This document shows positions 52,348-61,054 of a DNA stretch of 64,000 bases, piece after piece. Position 1 is the first letter of the stretch, and each line of letters opens with the position of its first letter. The notes beneath the pieces are model-generated. The model saw only the letters and a list, made by a program, of their open reading frames with translations. It was not told the DNA's origin and did not search any database. Origin of the DNA: Casimicrobium huifangae (GTDB taxonomy: Bacteria; Pseudomonadota; Gammaproteobacteria; Burkholderiales; Casimicrobiaceae); assembly GCF_009746125.1 (NCBI RefSeq), contig NZ_CP041352.1, forward strand, positions 399,847 to 463,846, written 5' to 3'. A program made the position numbers and the translations under genes.

Positions 52348-53799
52348 ATGATCGCTCTCTCCTCAATAGCGCGCGCGGCTCTGATTGCAGGTGCGCTAGC
52401 TGCGCTACCCAGCGCAGCCGAGCAGCTCGTCAGCTGCGCGTTTTCCCCGGGCGCAGCGGTATCGGGCGACCTGATCAGCCGCGGTCTCTATCTGAACAAT
52501 TTCCGCGGGCAGAGCCTGCGTTCCATCAAGCTGCGGCATACCGCCAGCGTACCTGGCAGTTACAAAATCACGTTGACCGCGCGCCTCGGCGACTTCGCGG
52601 GCTCGGTAATTGGCGAACCTTTCACCGCCAGTGTCAATCTCGGCACGACTGTCGGCACCGATGTCACCTACGAATTGGGAGACATACCCGTTACCCCGGG
52701 CAGTACTGTCACATTCGCCATGACGGCGACGGGGCCGGGCGCTGTTTTTTATGACACCGGGACAGTGCTGTGCGCCGATGTATACGAAACCGAAGATACT
52801 TCGTTGCCGCTGAGCACCATCCGGCGTAACGGCATGGGACTGGAGGTGCGTGGACGCGCTGTGCCGCAGACGTTTTACGATTGTGCATTCGGATCCGGCG
52901 GCGATTTTGTTTCGCGGGGCATTTTTCTTGCGAACTACCCTGGCCAGACGCTACGCAAAGTAGCGTTGCGGTATGAGGCGTCGAGCGCCGGCGCGCGGAC
53001 GCTAAAGCTGACCGCTCGTCAGGATGGTTACGACGGCAGCGTCATTGGCGAGCCGCAGACGAAAATCCTCAACTTCGGGGTTCCTGGCGTTGGTGGTGGC
53101 CAGGTTGTGGAGTGGGATTTTGGTGGCGCGTTTGTAAAGCAGAACGGGACGATTACGTTTACCCACGAGCTTGTTCGTGGAGGCGATGTATTTCACTCCG
53201 GCACCACGCTCGCTACATGCCCTGACGTCATCGAAACGGAAGGTACTACAGGGACGTTGGATATCAATCGCGGCACGCGCGGCATACGCGTTACCGGGGA
53301 TCGCGAGGCTGGCTACCGCAAAGTGGTCGAATATTATCAACCCGGCTTGAGGCACTACTTTGTAACCGGCCGCCCCAGCGAACAGGCGCTGCTTGATCAG
53401 TACCCCGAGCTGTTTCAGCGCACTGGTGCAACTTTCCTGGCCTTCCCATCGCAGGGGGCTCCCTTGGGGAGCGTGCCGATCTGCCGTTTCTACCTTCCGC
53501 CAGCGCGAGGTGGATCGAACTCGCACTTCTATGGCCAGCCGGCAGATTGCAATGCGGTGATCGCCACAGGTAATCCCACATTCCAGTTTGAGGGCTATGA
53601 CTTTGCGCTCTACACGCCCATCTCAGGTAATTGCCCTGGCTATGCCCCAAACAAAATTTATCGGTCGTTCAACAACCGTGTCGCGCAGAACGACGGCAAC
53701 CACCGATACACCACGACGGTGGGCAACTACAACAGCATGACTGCATTGGGCTGGGTTGCGGAGGGCGCGGTGTTCTGCAGCGACACAACGGCGCCGTAA
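52348..53799 (+). CDS. secreted protein with tandem duplicated domain and DUF5648-like C-terminus
   Basis: 483 residues from ATG 52348. Signal peptide about 1-24 (AALIAGALAALPSAAEQ). Two homologous beta-rich domains in tandem, about 28-165 and 175-310: CAFSPGAAVSGDLISRGLYLNNFRGQSLR versus CAFGSGGDFVSRGIFLANYPGQTLR, each followed by LTAR...G.SVIGEP. The C-terminal 150 residues (VVEYYQPGLRHYFVTGRPSEQALLD ... YDFALYT) resemble DUF5648-type repeats of beta-proteobacterial surface proteins. It is followed by a strong terminator. Function unknown; secreted or surface location inferred. Confidence 0.75.
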   Translation: MIALSSIARAALIAGALAALPSAAEQLVSCAFSPGAAVSGDLISRGLYLNNFRGQSLRSIKLRHTASVPGSYKITLTARLGDFAGSVIGEPFTASVNLGTTVGTDVTYELGDIPVTPGSTVTFAMTATGPGAVFYDTGTVLCADVYETEDTSLPLSTIRRNGMGLEVRGRAVPQTFYDCAFGSGGDFVSRGIFLANYPGQTLRKVALRYEASSAGARTLKLTARQDGYDGSVIGEPQTKILNFGVPGVGGGQVVEWDFGGAFVKQNGTITFTHELVRGGDVFHSGTTLATCPDVIETEGTTGTLDINRGTRGIRVTGDREAGYRKVVEYYQPGLRHYFVTGRPSEQALLDQYPELFQRTGATFLAFPSQGAPLGSVPICRFYLPPARGGSNSHFYGQPADCNAVIATGNPTFQFEGYDFALYTPISGNCPGYAPNKIYRSFNNRVAQNDGNHRYTTTVGNYNSMTALGWVAEGAVFCSDTTAP

Positions 53800-53856
53800 G
53801 CGATGCAATCCTGATACGCCACGCTGGTGGATCAGACAGCTGATCGACCGCAATGA

Positions 53857-53880
53857 AAAGGGCCGCTTCTGCGGCCCTTT
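53857..53880. terminator. bidirectional rho-independent terminator
   Basis: AAAGGGCCGC-ttct-GCGGCCCTTT, a perfect 10-bp stem with A/T ends, followed by GTCTTTTC. Lies between the convergent secreted-protein gene and the S9 peptidase gene. Confidence 0.9.
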
Positions 53881-53901
53881 GTCTTTTCGGGTGTCGGAAC
53901 G

Positions 53902-55890
53902 TTACGGCTTGCCGAGGTGCCTGGCGAAGAACTGCTCAGTGCGCGTGTAGAAGTCAATCACGTTCCCGGGCGCATTGAAGCCATGTGCCTCGTCGAGGTA
54001 GACCTTGTAATCGAGTGGCTTGCCGGCTTTCTCCATCGCGTCGCGGAAGGTGGTGCCGTGGATCAGCGGAACGCGGATGTCCTGACCGCCCATCGTCAGC
54101 ATCACGGCGGCCTTGATCTTGTCGGCATTCTTGGCCGGTGAGGTGGCGTCGAAGCGGGCGCGATCGGCGCTGATATCGCCGATCCAGCGCTTGAAGTCGG
54201 TCTGGTAGTAGTCGCTGTAGCGTGCGGTGTCAGACCACGTCACGTTCTGTTTGAGCTCGATGTCGGTCACTGCCACGTAGGCATGGCTGCACTTCCAGAG
54301 ATCGGGGTCGCGCACCAGCCCCTGCAGCGCGGCGTAGCCGCCATAGCTGCCGCCGAATAGGCACATGCGGCTTTTGTCGACAATGCCCTGCGCCACCAGA
54401 TGCAGCGCGCCGTCGGTGATGTCGTCCTGCATCGTCAGGCCCCACTGCTTGAAGCTCGACTGATAGTGCTTCGAACCGAAGCCGGTGGACCCGCGCGGTT
54501 CCGGCTCCAGCACCGCGTAGCCGCGTGACGCGAAGAACTGTGCAGTTGGCCAGCGCCCCCACTGGATGCCGTGATAGCTGCGCACCCAGGGACCGCCATG
54601 AATGTGCACCACCAGCGGCAGGTTCTTCGCTTCGCTGCCGCGCGGCACCGTCAGCCATGCCGGGATATTGAGGCCGTCACGCGCCTTGTACATCACGAAG
54701 CGGCGTTCCGGCATCAGTGCCGATGGCAGCCACTCGCGGGTCGCAGCGATCTTGCCCAGCGAACGCTGCTGCGTGTCGAAGATGTAGTAGCTGCCTGCGT
54801 CCGTTGCCGAGCGCGCGAAGACGAGCGCATAACGTGCAGCATCGTCGCCCGGCGTAATGTGGTTGACGGTATCGGGCAGTGCCTTGTCAATGCCGGCCTG
54901 AACGGCGGCATAGCGCTCGTCGAACCAGCTGGTACCTGGCATCTCGGCGCTGTGGCGGATACCAAGTACTTTGCCGCTCGCAGGGTGAATTACCAGACCA
55001 TCATCGAGATCGAGCCAGGGATGCTGTGCAACCACCTCTCCCAGTTGCTTCTTCGCGATGTCATAGCGGTAGATGGCGCTGCGGTCGCCGCCGTGACGGC
55101 TGGCAACGAACAGTGTCTGGTCGTCGTCGAAGGCAAGCGGCCGCAGTCGGTCGAGATCGCCACTTAGTTCACCGATTTGCAGCCAGCTATCGGCGGCGGA
55201 TTGGCGGTGCCAGAGCGTGCGCTTGCGGGCCTTGTCGGCGGACTCACGTGGCTCCACTCGCATCGCGATGCGGGGCTCAAGGCGGTGATCAAGTACCCAG
55301 TCGGCCACGCGGCCGGGTGAATCAAACGTGAGCAGTTTGGTGCGGCCGGTTCGGGTGTCGTAGCGATAGACGTCCTCCGACTGGATGTCGCGCAGGTGCG
55401 TGCTGATGATCAACTCGCCGCTGCCGTCGCGGGTGCGGGCGAGGATGTCGAAGCTGCCGCGTACGTCCTGCGCGAGGTTGCGCGAATTCTTTCCATCAGT
55501 GTCGATGGCGATCATCGCCCCGCGTCGCCAGACGCCGGTTTCCAGTTCACGGTTTGACGCGCGGAAAATCAGCCTGCCATCGTCCACCCAGGTGAACCAG
55601 TTGACGTCCACCGTCTTGAAGTCAGTGACTGCGGTCGACTGTTTGCTGTCGAGATCGATGACGACGAGGTTTTCGCGACCGTTGACCGGCGCGACTGCTG
55701 CCAGCTTGCGGCCGTTCGGCGACATCGCCATTTGCGAATAGCGTGGCAGCCGGAAGAATTCACCGACCGGGATATCGGCGGCGGTCTTGTAGCCGCTGCC
55801 GGCTGTCGTAGCTTGCCCTTGAACCGCCAGAGGCACGCAAATGACAAGCCAGGTGAGCGCGAGGCGGGGCAAACGGGAGAGGATTTTCAT
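53902..55890 (-). CDS. S9 family (prolyl oligopeptidase-like) serine peptidase, exported
   Basis: 662 residues with a signal peptide (about 1-26, LALTWLVICVPLAVQGQA). Propeller-like N-terminal domain (about 35-390) and a C-terminal hydrolase domain with the Ser in LFGGSYGGYAAL, the Asp in GGQDIRVPL and the His in DEAHGF. Same family as the S9 protein at 7.7-9.7 kb but clearly different in sequence. A TonB-dependent receptor gene lies upstream on the same strand, suggesting linked peptide degradation and uptake, which is inference. Confidence 0.9.
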   Translation of the reverse strand: MKILSRLPRLALTWLVICVPLAVQGQATTAGSGYKTAADIPVGEFFRLPRYSQMAMSPNGRKLAAVAPVNGRENLVVIDLDSKQSTAVTDFKTVDVNWFTWVDDGRLIFRASNRELETGVWRRGAMIAIDTDGKNSRNLAQDVRGSFDILARTRDGSGELIISTHLRDIQSEDVYRYDTRTGRTKLLTFDSPGRVADWVLDHRLEPRIAMRVEPRESADKARKRTLWHRQSAADSWLQIGELSGDLDRLRPLAFDDDQTLFVASRHGGDRSAIYRYDIAKKQLGEVVAQHPWLDLDDGLVIHPASGKVLGIRHSAEMPGTSWFDERYAAVQAGIDKALPDTVNHITPGDDAARYALVFARSATDAGSYYIFDTQQRSLGKIAATREWLPSALMPERRFVMYKARDGLNIPAWLTVPRGSEAKNLPLVVHIHGGPWVRSYHGIQWGRWPTAQFFASRGYAVLEPEPRGSTGFGSKHYQSSFKQWGLTMQDDITDGALHLVAQGIVDKSRMCLFGGSYGGYAALQGLVRDPDLWKCSHAYVAVTDIELKQNVTWSDTARYSDYYQTDFKRWIGDISADRARFDATSPAKNADKIKAAVMLTMGGQDIRVPLIHGTTFRDAMEKAGKPLDYKVYLDEAHGFNAPGNVIDFYTRTEQFFARHLGKP

Positions 55891-55969
55891 CGGGTCATGG
55901 GCGTAACCTGAACGGCGCGCGAACCACGCGAAGCTACCGTTATCAGCTCTACGCTGGAATCCTTGTTTT

Positions 55970-56070
55970 AATGGGGCTCAGCGCGGAAAGGCGCTAAAGT
56001 CGACACAACGTCAAATCGGGCGCCACGCCCATTGAACTGGCGGTCTCGGCGAAAAGCCGTTAACCGCCAG
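55970..56070 (+). repeat. structured intergenic repeat, copy D
   Basis: AATGGG/CCCATT outer pairing (55970-55975 with 56028-56033), AGCGC-ggaaag-GCGCT, box AAAGTCGA at 55996-56003, GGGCG-cca-CGCCC, and a nested terminal hairpin CTGGCGGT...ACCGCCAG (56037-56070) with inner CGGC-gaaaa-GCCG. The box-to-A-tract offset is 55 nt. It lies between the TonB receptor gene and the S9 peptidase gene, both on the minus strand. Confidence 0.7.
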
Positions 56071-56083
56071 TTGCCTTGGATGG

Positions 56084-58495
56084 CTAGAACTTCTTCCAGA
56101 AGCGGATGAAGTAGCTGGCACCGTTGAGGCCGAACTGCACGCTGTCGTAGATGAAGCCGTTGTCGGTTTCGTTCGGGTCCTGTTTGCTCGGCTTCACGTT
56201 GAAGATGTTGTTGCCGCCAATGGTGACCTTGGTGTTCTTGTCGAACGCGTAGGTCAGCGCCAGATCGGCCGAGGTCTTCGGCGCGTAGCGCGCATTCGGT
56301 ACGCCTGCGGCAGTGCCCGAGAAGGTGCCGAGCGTCTGTGAGCCGAAGTGAATGACCTTGAGACTGGTCTCCCACGGGCCGAGTGCATGATCGAAGCCAA
56401 GCGTAGCCTTCATGCGCGGGCCGCCCTGCTCAATGAACAGGCGCTCGCGCTCAGACAGCAGCACATCTTCAAAGCCGGCCAGTGACGCTGGCGTCTTGAC
56501 GCCGGTGACGCGGGTCTTGCTGTAGTTGAACGCCAGGAAGGTATTCAGCTTGCCGCGACCCAGCTCGCCCTTGTGCGCGACGGTGAGATCGAGCCCCTGT
56601 GTGCGGGTGTTGACCGAGTTGACGAAGAACTGTGCCTGACCAACACCAAGCGCGGCGAGCGTGGCGCCGAGTGATGGGTAGTTGTCGGCGTCAAAGCGGC
56701 CGGAGAGCACGATGCGATCCTTGATGTCGATCTGGTAGAGATCGGCGGTCACCGCCAGCGCGCGCGACGGATTCCAGGTCATGCCCAGCGTGAAATTGTT
56801 CGACTTCTCTTCCTTCAATTTCGGGATGCCGGCGGCATTGGCGATTGCGCTGCCGTTGGGTGCCAGCACCACATCGAGTGGCTGGCCGCTGATGAAGTCG
56901 GTAAATGTCGACGAGAAGTAAACCTGCTGCAACGAAGGCGCGCGGAAGCCCGTGCTCGCCGAGCCGCGCAGCAGCACCTGATCGCTGGCCTTGAAGCTTG
57001 CTGCCACCTTGCCGGTGAGCGTGGAACCGAAGTCGCTGTAGCGCTCGCCGCGCAACGCGGTCGCGAGTTTGAGGCGCGTGGTGAGATCGGTTTCAACGTC
57101 CACATAGCCGGCAACGCTGTTGCGACTCTTGCTGGTGGCGTCGCCCGGCTGGAAGCCCGGGAAGCCCTGGCTGCCGGCGTTGCCGCCGAAGCCGACGCCG
57201 TCGGCGTCGTTGTAGGAGCCCAGTTCGCCAGCGAAGATCTGGTAATTCTCGCGCCGGTACTCGGCACCGAAGGCGACGTTCATGCCGTTGGCCACGCCCG
57301 GGAAGAAGCGGCTGAAGTCGGCGTTGGTGGTGAGCTGCGAGAACGAGAAACCACCGGCGTTGAATGCGGTTGGGCTGCGCCCCGCGCCGCCGTGCAGCAG
57401 GTCGTAGTTGGCGATGGAGGCGTTCAGCGTGTTGCTGATGTTGTACTTGAGTTTGTTGTAGCCATAGGTCTGCGAGAAATCGGCATTCCACTCGCCGATC
57501 TGCCGCTTGTAGCCGACAGTCATGTAGCGGTCTTCGATGTCGCCGTTGATGAACGGCACGAAGCCGTCCGGGTACATGGCCGCCGAGTTGCGCGAGGGGA
57601 TGTCATCACTGCCGATACCGCCGCGGGCGAACGCCGCCGAGGAGGCGTCGCGGGTTTGGTAGCCGAAGGTGTAGTAGAGCTTGGCGGCGCCGCTGACCGG
57701 CACTTCGCCGTTGACGTACAGCGTGGCGTTTTGCGTTTTGGTGTCGCCGATGATGCGCGGGTTGCCCGGCTCGGCGCGGTTGCTGCGGCCGCGGTCAAGG
57801 AATTCAGCGGTGATGCCGGTGGTGCCGCCGTTGCCGGTAGCGAAGCCGCAGTAGGCGGAGGCGAGATAGTTCTTGCCGTCACCCGCCGAATATTGGCCGT
57901 AACCGAGTACGGCCTCACAGCCGGCGCGCTTCTTGAGCGTGATGTCGATCACGCCGGCGATGGCGTCGGAGCCATATTGCGCCGCCGCGCCGTCGCGCAG
58001 CACCTGCACGCTGTCGATGGCCAGCATCGGGATGGTATTGAGGTCGGTGCCGGTATTGCCGCGGTTGCGGGCGCCGAACAGGTTGACCAGCGCCGTGGTG
58101 TGCTTGCGCTTGCCGTTGACCAGCACCAGCGTCTGGTCGGAGCCGAGTCCGCGCAGCGCGGCGGAGTCCACCAGGTCAGCGCCATCGGCGCCGGTCTGGC
58201 GCGTCGAGTTGAACGACGGCGAGATGTACTGCAGCGACTGCGCGAGGTCGAACTGCCCGCCCTGTTCGGCCGATTTCGACATCGGAATGAAATCCACCGG
58301 CACCACGGTGTCGGTGGCCGAAGCGTTGACGCGGCGGGTGCCGACGATGGTGACCGTTTCGACGACGGTGGTGTCCTTTTTCTCGGCAGCGGGCGCCGTT
58401 TGTGCCGTGGCGATGGTGGAGGAGAGACCAGTGGCGCTGGCGGCGCCGTAGAGGCTGAGCAGGATAGCCCGCCGCAGTGTTGTCGTTGTTGTCAT
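56084..58495 (-). CDS. TonB-dependent outer-membrane receptor
   Basis: 803 residues from ATG 58495 (the frame opens at 58603, but the signal peptide begins at TTTTTLRRAILLSLYGAASATG). N-terminal plug: TVTIVGTRRVNASATDTVVPVDFIP, DLAQSLQYISPSFN, ALRGLGSDQTLVLVNGKRKH and the VLRDGAAAQYGSDAIAGVIDI motif. Then a 22-stranded-type barrel with the RGSASTGFRAPSLQQVYF region and a C-terminal strand ending in Phe (SYFIRFWKKF) as needed for BAM. Ligand unknown; this subtype is often annotated for oligopeptides or oligosaccharides, and the adjacent S9 peptidase favours peptides. Confidence 0.93.
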   Translation of the reverse strand: MTTTTTLRRAILLSLYGAASATGLSSTIATAQTAPAAEKKDTTVVETVTIVGTRRVNASATDTVVPVDFIPMSKSAEQGGQFDLAQSLQYISPSFNSTRQTGADGADLVDSAALRGLGSDQTLVLVNGKRKHTTALVNLFGARNRGNTGTDLNTIPMLAIDSVQVLRDGAAAQYGSDAIAGVIDITLKKRAGCEAVLGYGQYSAGDGKNYLASAYCGFATGNGGTTGITAEFLDRGRSNRAEPGNPRIIGDTKTQNATLYVNGEVPVSGAAKLYYTFGYQTRDASSAAFARGGIGSDDIPSRNSAAMYPDGFVPFINGDIEDRYMTVGYKRQIGEWNADFSQTYGYNKLKYNISNTLNASIANYDLLHGGAGRSPTAFNAGGFSFSQLTTNADFSRFFPGVANGMNVAFGAEYRRENYQIFAGELGSYNDADGVGFGGNAGSQGFPGFQPGDATSKSRNSVAGYVDVETDLTTRLKLATALRGERYSDFGSTLTGKVAASFKASDQVLLRGSASTGFRAPSLQQVYFSSTFTDFISGQPLDVVLAPNGSAIANAAGIPKLKEEKSNNFTLGMTWNPSRALAVTADLYQIDIKDRIVLSGRFDADNYPSLGATLAALGVGQAQFFVNSVNTRTQGLDLTVAHKGELGRGKLNTFLAFNYSKTRVTGVKTPASLAGFEDVLLSERERLFIEQGGPRMKATLGFDHALGPWETSLKVIHFGSQTLGTFSGTAAGVPNARYAPKTSADLALTYAFDKNTKVTIGGNNIFNVKPSKQDPNETDNGFIYDSVQFGLNGASYFIRFWKKF

Positions 58496-58636
58496 TTCAG
58501 GGTACCCCGTGCAGGATGTGAGTGAGGTCGCGGCGGCCAACTGCACACATCGGGGCCGACGCTCGGAAAATTCAGTGTACGGGGCGCAAGTGGCTGCGGT
58601 CAACGATTTGCAACGGCAACAGCCTTTGCCGTCAAA

Positions 58637-58738
58637 GCCCGTCGCATAAGGGCATCGTCTCCAAATGGCAGAAAGTCGACTTTTCAGTTAATGAGAAAAA
58701 AGGCCGCAATCGGATGCGGGTTTCATCAAAAAGATGAA
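58637..58738 (+). repeat. structured intergenic repeat, copy E
   Basis: Most divergent copy. GCCC-N9-GGGC (58637-58653), box AAAGTCGA at 58672-58679 inside the palindrome AAGTCGACTT, and terminal hairpin TTCATC-aaaaa-GATGAA (58722-58738). The box-to-A-tract distance is 56 nt, as in copies A, B and C. It lies between the TonB receptor gene and the SAF oxidoreductase gene. The rest of this 281-bp spacer holds an ACGGCAA/TTGCCGT hairpin near 58612-58632 and nothing else I recognise. Confidence 0.6.
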
Positions 58739-58776
58739 TACACGAATCCGCCAAATGCTGGCGGGACAAACTGCGG

Positions 58777-60159
58777 TCAGGCCAGATGAGTTTCCATCGC
58801 TCGCCGGAATTCGATAGCGCGCTGCTGCAGCGCATGGGCGCTGTCGAATTCGATGTCGTCCCAGCGTACGGTTTCGTGCGCACCGACGTTGCGCTTGAGC
58901 CGACAGCCATGCGCGAGGCCCAACGGCAGCGCACCGGTATCGACTGATTCCCGCGCCGGCAGGATCTTGCCGTACACCGTGAAGCCGCCTTCGCCATCGA
59001 GCGCCTCGCCGTGCTTCAGATCGCGCTTGGCGGTGGCCACCACGTCGGCACGCCAACGCAAGTCGCCATCGTGCCACCAGGCCAGCGGCGCGCCCGTTGG
59101 TTCGCCACGCAGACCAGCGCTCGCCACACTGATGCCAAGCTCCAGCCCGATCAGGTGATAGGGCTTGTACATCGCCGTGTACTCGCCAGTCTTGTCGGTC
59201 ACCAGACCGTATTCCTTGAAGCAGCGGCGCACATACTCGCGCCCGGCGTCGCTGCCGGCGCGGAACACCACATATACGCCCCAGCGCAAATCGCGAAACA
59301 CCGGGCGACCGTCGCGCTCCACGCTCGAAACCACCTCCACCATGCCATGACCGTCGAGCAGGCCGCCGACGCCGCGTGGCCGCATCACATGCGCGAGGTC
59401 GTCGACGCCACAGGGAGGGAACAGCAGGCCACGCGGCGGCGTCAGGTCACAGGCATTGGCGATCGCGGTCATCTCGATGGCGCTCTTGGTGCCGTCGAGA
59501 AAACTGTTGAACATCTGCGGGTTCATGCCGCCTTTTGCAGCGTCCTCGGGCGCGATGCCGTAATGCGGCCACACGGTCGCCGGCGTGCTCTCGTGATACT
59601 GCGGCAGATACTTGGTGCCCTTGCCCGCAGCCACCACCTCGAAACCCGCTGCGCGGCACCAGTCCACCATCTCGCACACCAGCGCCGGCTGGTCGCCGTA
59701 GGCCAGCGAGTACACGATGCCAGCCTCGCGCGCCTTGCGTGCCAGCAGTGGCCCGGCCAGGGCATCGGCCTCGACGTTGACCATCACGATGTGCTTCTTC
59801 GCGTCACAGCAGGCCAGCACATGCGCGATGCCGTGTGCGGGTGAACCGGTGGCGTCGATGATGACATCCAGCTCTGGCGCGGTGATCATTGCAAAGGCAT
59901 CGTTGCCGACGAAGGTGTTGCCAGTGGCCTGGGCGTCACGGAATGATGTCGCTCCGAGCCTGGCTGCGTCCCAACCGACATTCAGGAGCGCCGCCTTCGC
60001 ACGCGCAGGGTCGAGATCGGCCACCGCCAGCAGATGAATGCCCGGCGTGTGCTTCACCTGCGACAGATACATCGAACCAAACTTGCCAGCGCCGATCAGG
60101 CCGACGCGGATGGGCTTGCCAGCGGTTTGACGCTGGTTGAGCAGAGCGTGCAGGTTCAT
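58777..60159 (-). CDS. NAD(P)-dependent oxidoreductase with C-terminal SAF domain
   Basis: 460 residues. N-terminal Rossmann fold (VGLIGAGKFGSMYLSQV, about 19-35; VADLDPARAK) of the homoserine-dehydrogenase/Gfo-Idh type, DVIIDATGSPAHG, a central catalytic part (LAYGDQPALVCEMVDWCRAAGFEVVAAGKGTKYLP) and a C-terminal SAF-like domain (LKHGEALDGEGGFTVYGKI ... LPLGLAHGCRLKRNV). Proteins of this architecture occur in sugar-acid catabolism. It is followed upstream in the same direction by an AEC carrier and an MFS transporter, which suggests a sugar-acid or organic-acid uptake and oxidation unit. Substrate is not determined. Confidence 0.85.
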   Translation of the reverse strand: MNLHALLNQRQTAGKPIRVGLIGAGKFGSMYLSQVKHTPGIHLLAVADLDPARAKAALLNVGWDAARLGATSFRDAQATGNTFVGNDAFAMITAPELDVIIDATGSPAHGIAHVLACCDAKKHIVMVNVEADALAGPLLARKAREAGIVYSLAYGDQPALVCEMVDWCRAAGFEVVAAGKGTKYLPQYHESTPATVWPHYGIAPEDAAKGGMNPQMFNSFLDGTKSAIEMTAIANACDLTPPRGLLFPPCGVDDLAHVMRPRGVGGLLDGHGMVEVVSSVERDGRPVFRDLRWGVYVVFRAGSDAGREYVRRCFKEYGLVTDKTGEYTAMYKPYHLIGLELGISVASAGLRGEPTGAPLAWWHDGDLRWRADVVATAKRDLKHGEALDGEGGFTVYGKILPARESVDTGALPLGLAHGCRLKRNVGAHETVRWDDIEFDSAHALQQRAIEFRRAMETHLA

Positions 60160-60169
60160 CGCAGTCTTT

Positions 60170-61054
60170 CTATTTCAAAGCAAACAACAAACCTAGCGGA
60201 ATGAACACTATGCTCGCAATATTGCCCACGAGCACGATTGAGGCCACCTTCTCCGGTTCCTGCTTGTAGTAGTCGGCCACCAGAAAGTTGAGCACGGCGG
60301 GCGGCAGCGCGCCGAAAAGATAGACGAGCCCGATCTGCTCCTTGCTCATCGGCAGATACTGCACGATGATGCCTGCCATCAACAGGCCGGTGAGCGGGCA
60401 CACGGCGGCGCCGAGCAGCGAATTGGAAAAGTCCTCGCGCTTGACGTCCAGCATGCGTACGCCCAGCGAGAGCAGCATCACCGGGATGGTGCAGTCGCCG
60501 ATCATCTTCATCGGCGCATGCACGCTGTCGGGCAAATGCGTGCCGGTAAGGCCCAGCGCAGCGCCGATCACGGTGGCCCACACCATCGGGCTTTTTGCCA
60601 GCAGCTTCAGTTCGGCGTGTTTATGCACGATGAAGGCCCCGAGCGTGAAATGCAGCAGGTTGGATGTGGTGAACAGCGCCACCATGCCGGCGACGCCAAT
60701 CGGCCCGAAGGCGAACAGCGCCAATGGCAACCCCATGTTGCCGCAGTTGTTGAACATCATCGGCGGCACAAAGGTGCGCGGGTCTTGCCGCGAGACTTTG
60801 GCAAACGGCCAGGCGATCAGCCCGGAGCCGATCACGATCACGATCGATGCCACCACCAGCGGCCACAGCGACACCAGATCCACGCTCTTGTCGGAAAGGT
60901 TTGCGAGCACCAGAAATGGCCCAAAGACATCGAGGTTGAGGCGATTCACCACCCGCATGTCGGGCTTGTTCCAGAGCCGCCCGATGGCATAGCCCATGAC
61001 GATGATCACCAGCACCGGCAGGACGATTTCAACGATCCGGAGCGCGATGTTCAC
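60170..61054 (-). CDS. AEC (auxin efflux carrier) family transporter
   Basis: 294 residues, about ten membrane segments in two inverted halves (LPVLVIIVMGYAIGRL ... VASIVIVIGSGLIAWPF; AVCPLTGLLMAGIIVQYL ... IASIVFIPLGLLFAL). The FNNCGNMGLPLALFAFG and IPVMLLSLG segments are conserved family positions. GTG 61054 overlaps the MFS stop (GTGA), a typical coupled start; the longer open frame is not AEC-like. Substrate unknown; AEC carriers move organic acids such as malate as well as auxin. Confidence 0.88.
   Translation of the reverse strand: MNIALRIVEIVLPVLVIIVMGYAIGRLWNKPDMRVVNRLNLDVFGPFLVLANLSDKSVDLVSLWPLVVASIVIVIGSGLIAWPFAKVSRQDPRTFVPPMMFNNCGNMGLPLALFAFGPIGVAGMVALFTTSNLLHFTLGAFIVHKHAELKLLAKSPMVWATVIGAALGLTGTHLPDSVHAPMKMIGDCTIPVMLLSLGVRMLDVKREDFSNSLLGAAVCPLTGLLMAGIIVQYLPMSKEQIGLVYLFGALPPAVLNFLVADYYKQEPEKVASIVLVGNIASIVFIPLGLLFALK

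Noticed and set aside
57392-58525. 377-codon plus-strand open frame
   Set aside because: Antisense to the TonB receptor plug; Gly/Val/Arg-rich shadow.
7611-58738. Intergenic repeats as integron attC sites
   Set aside because: Copies C and D contain GCTAAC/GTTAAC-like ends, but the paired R-box pattern is absent in the other copies, there are no gene cassettes and no integrase.
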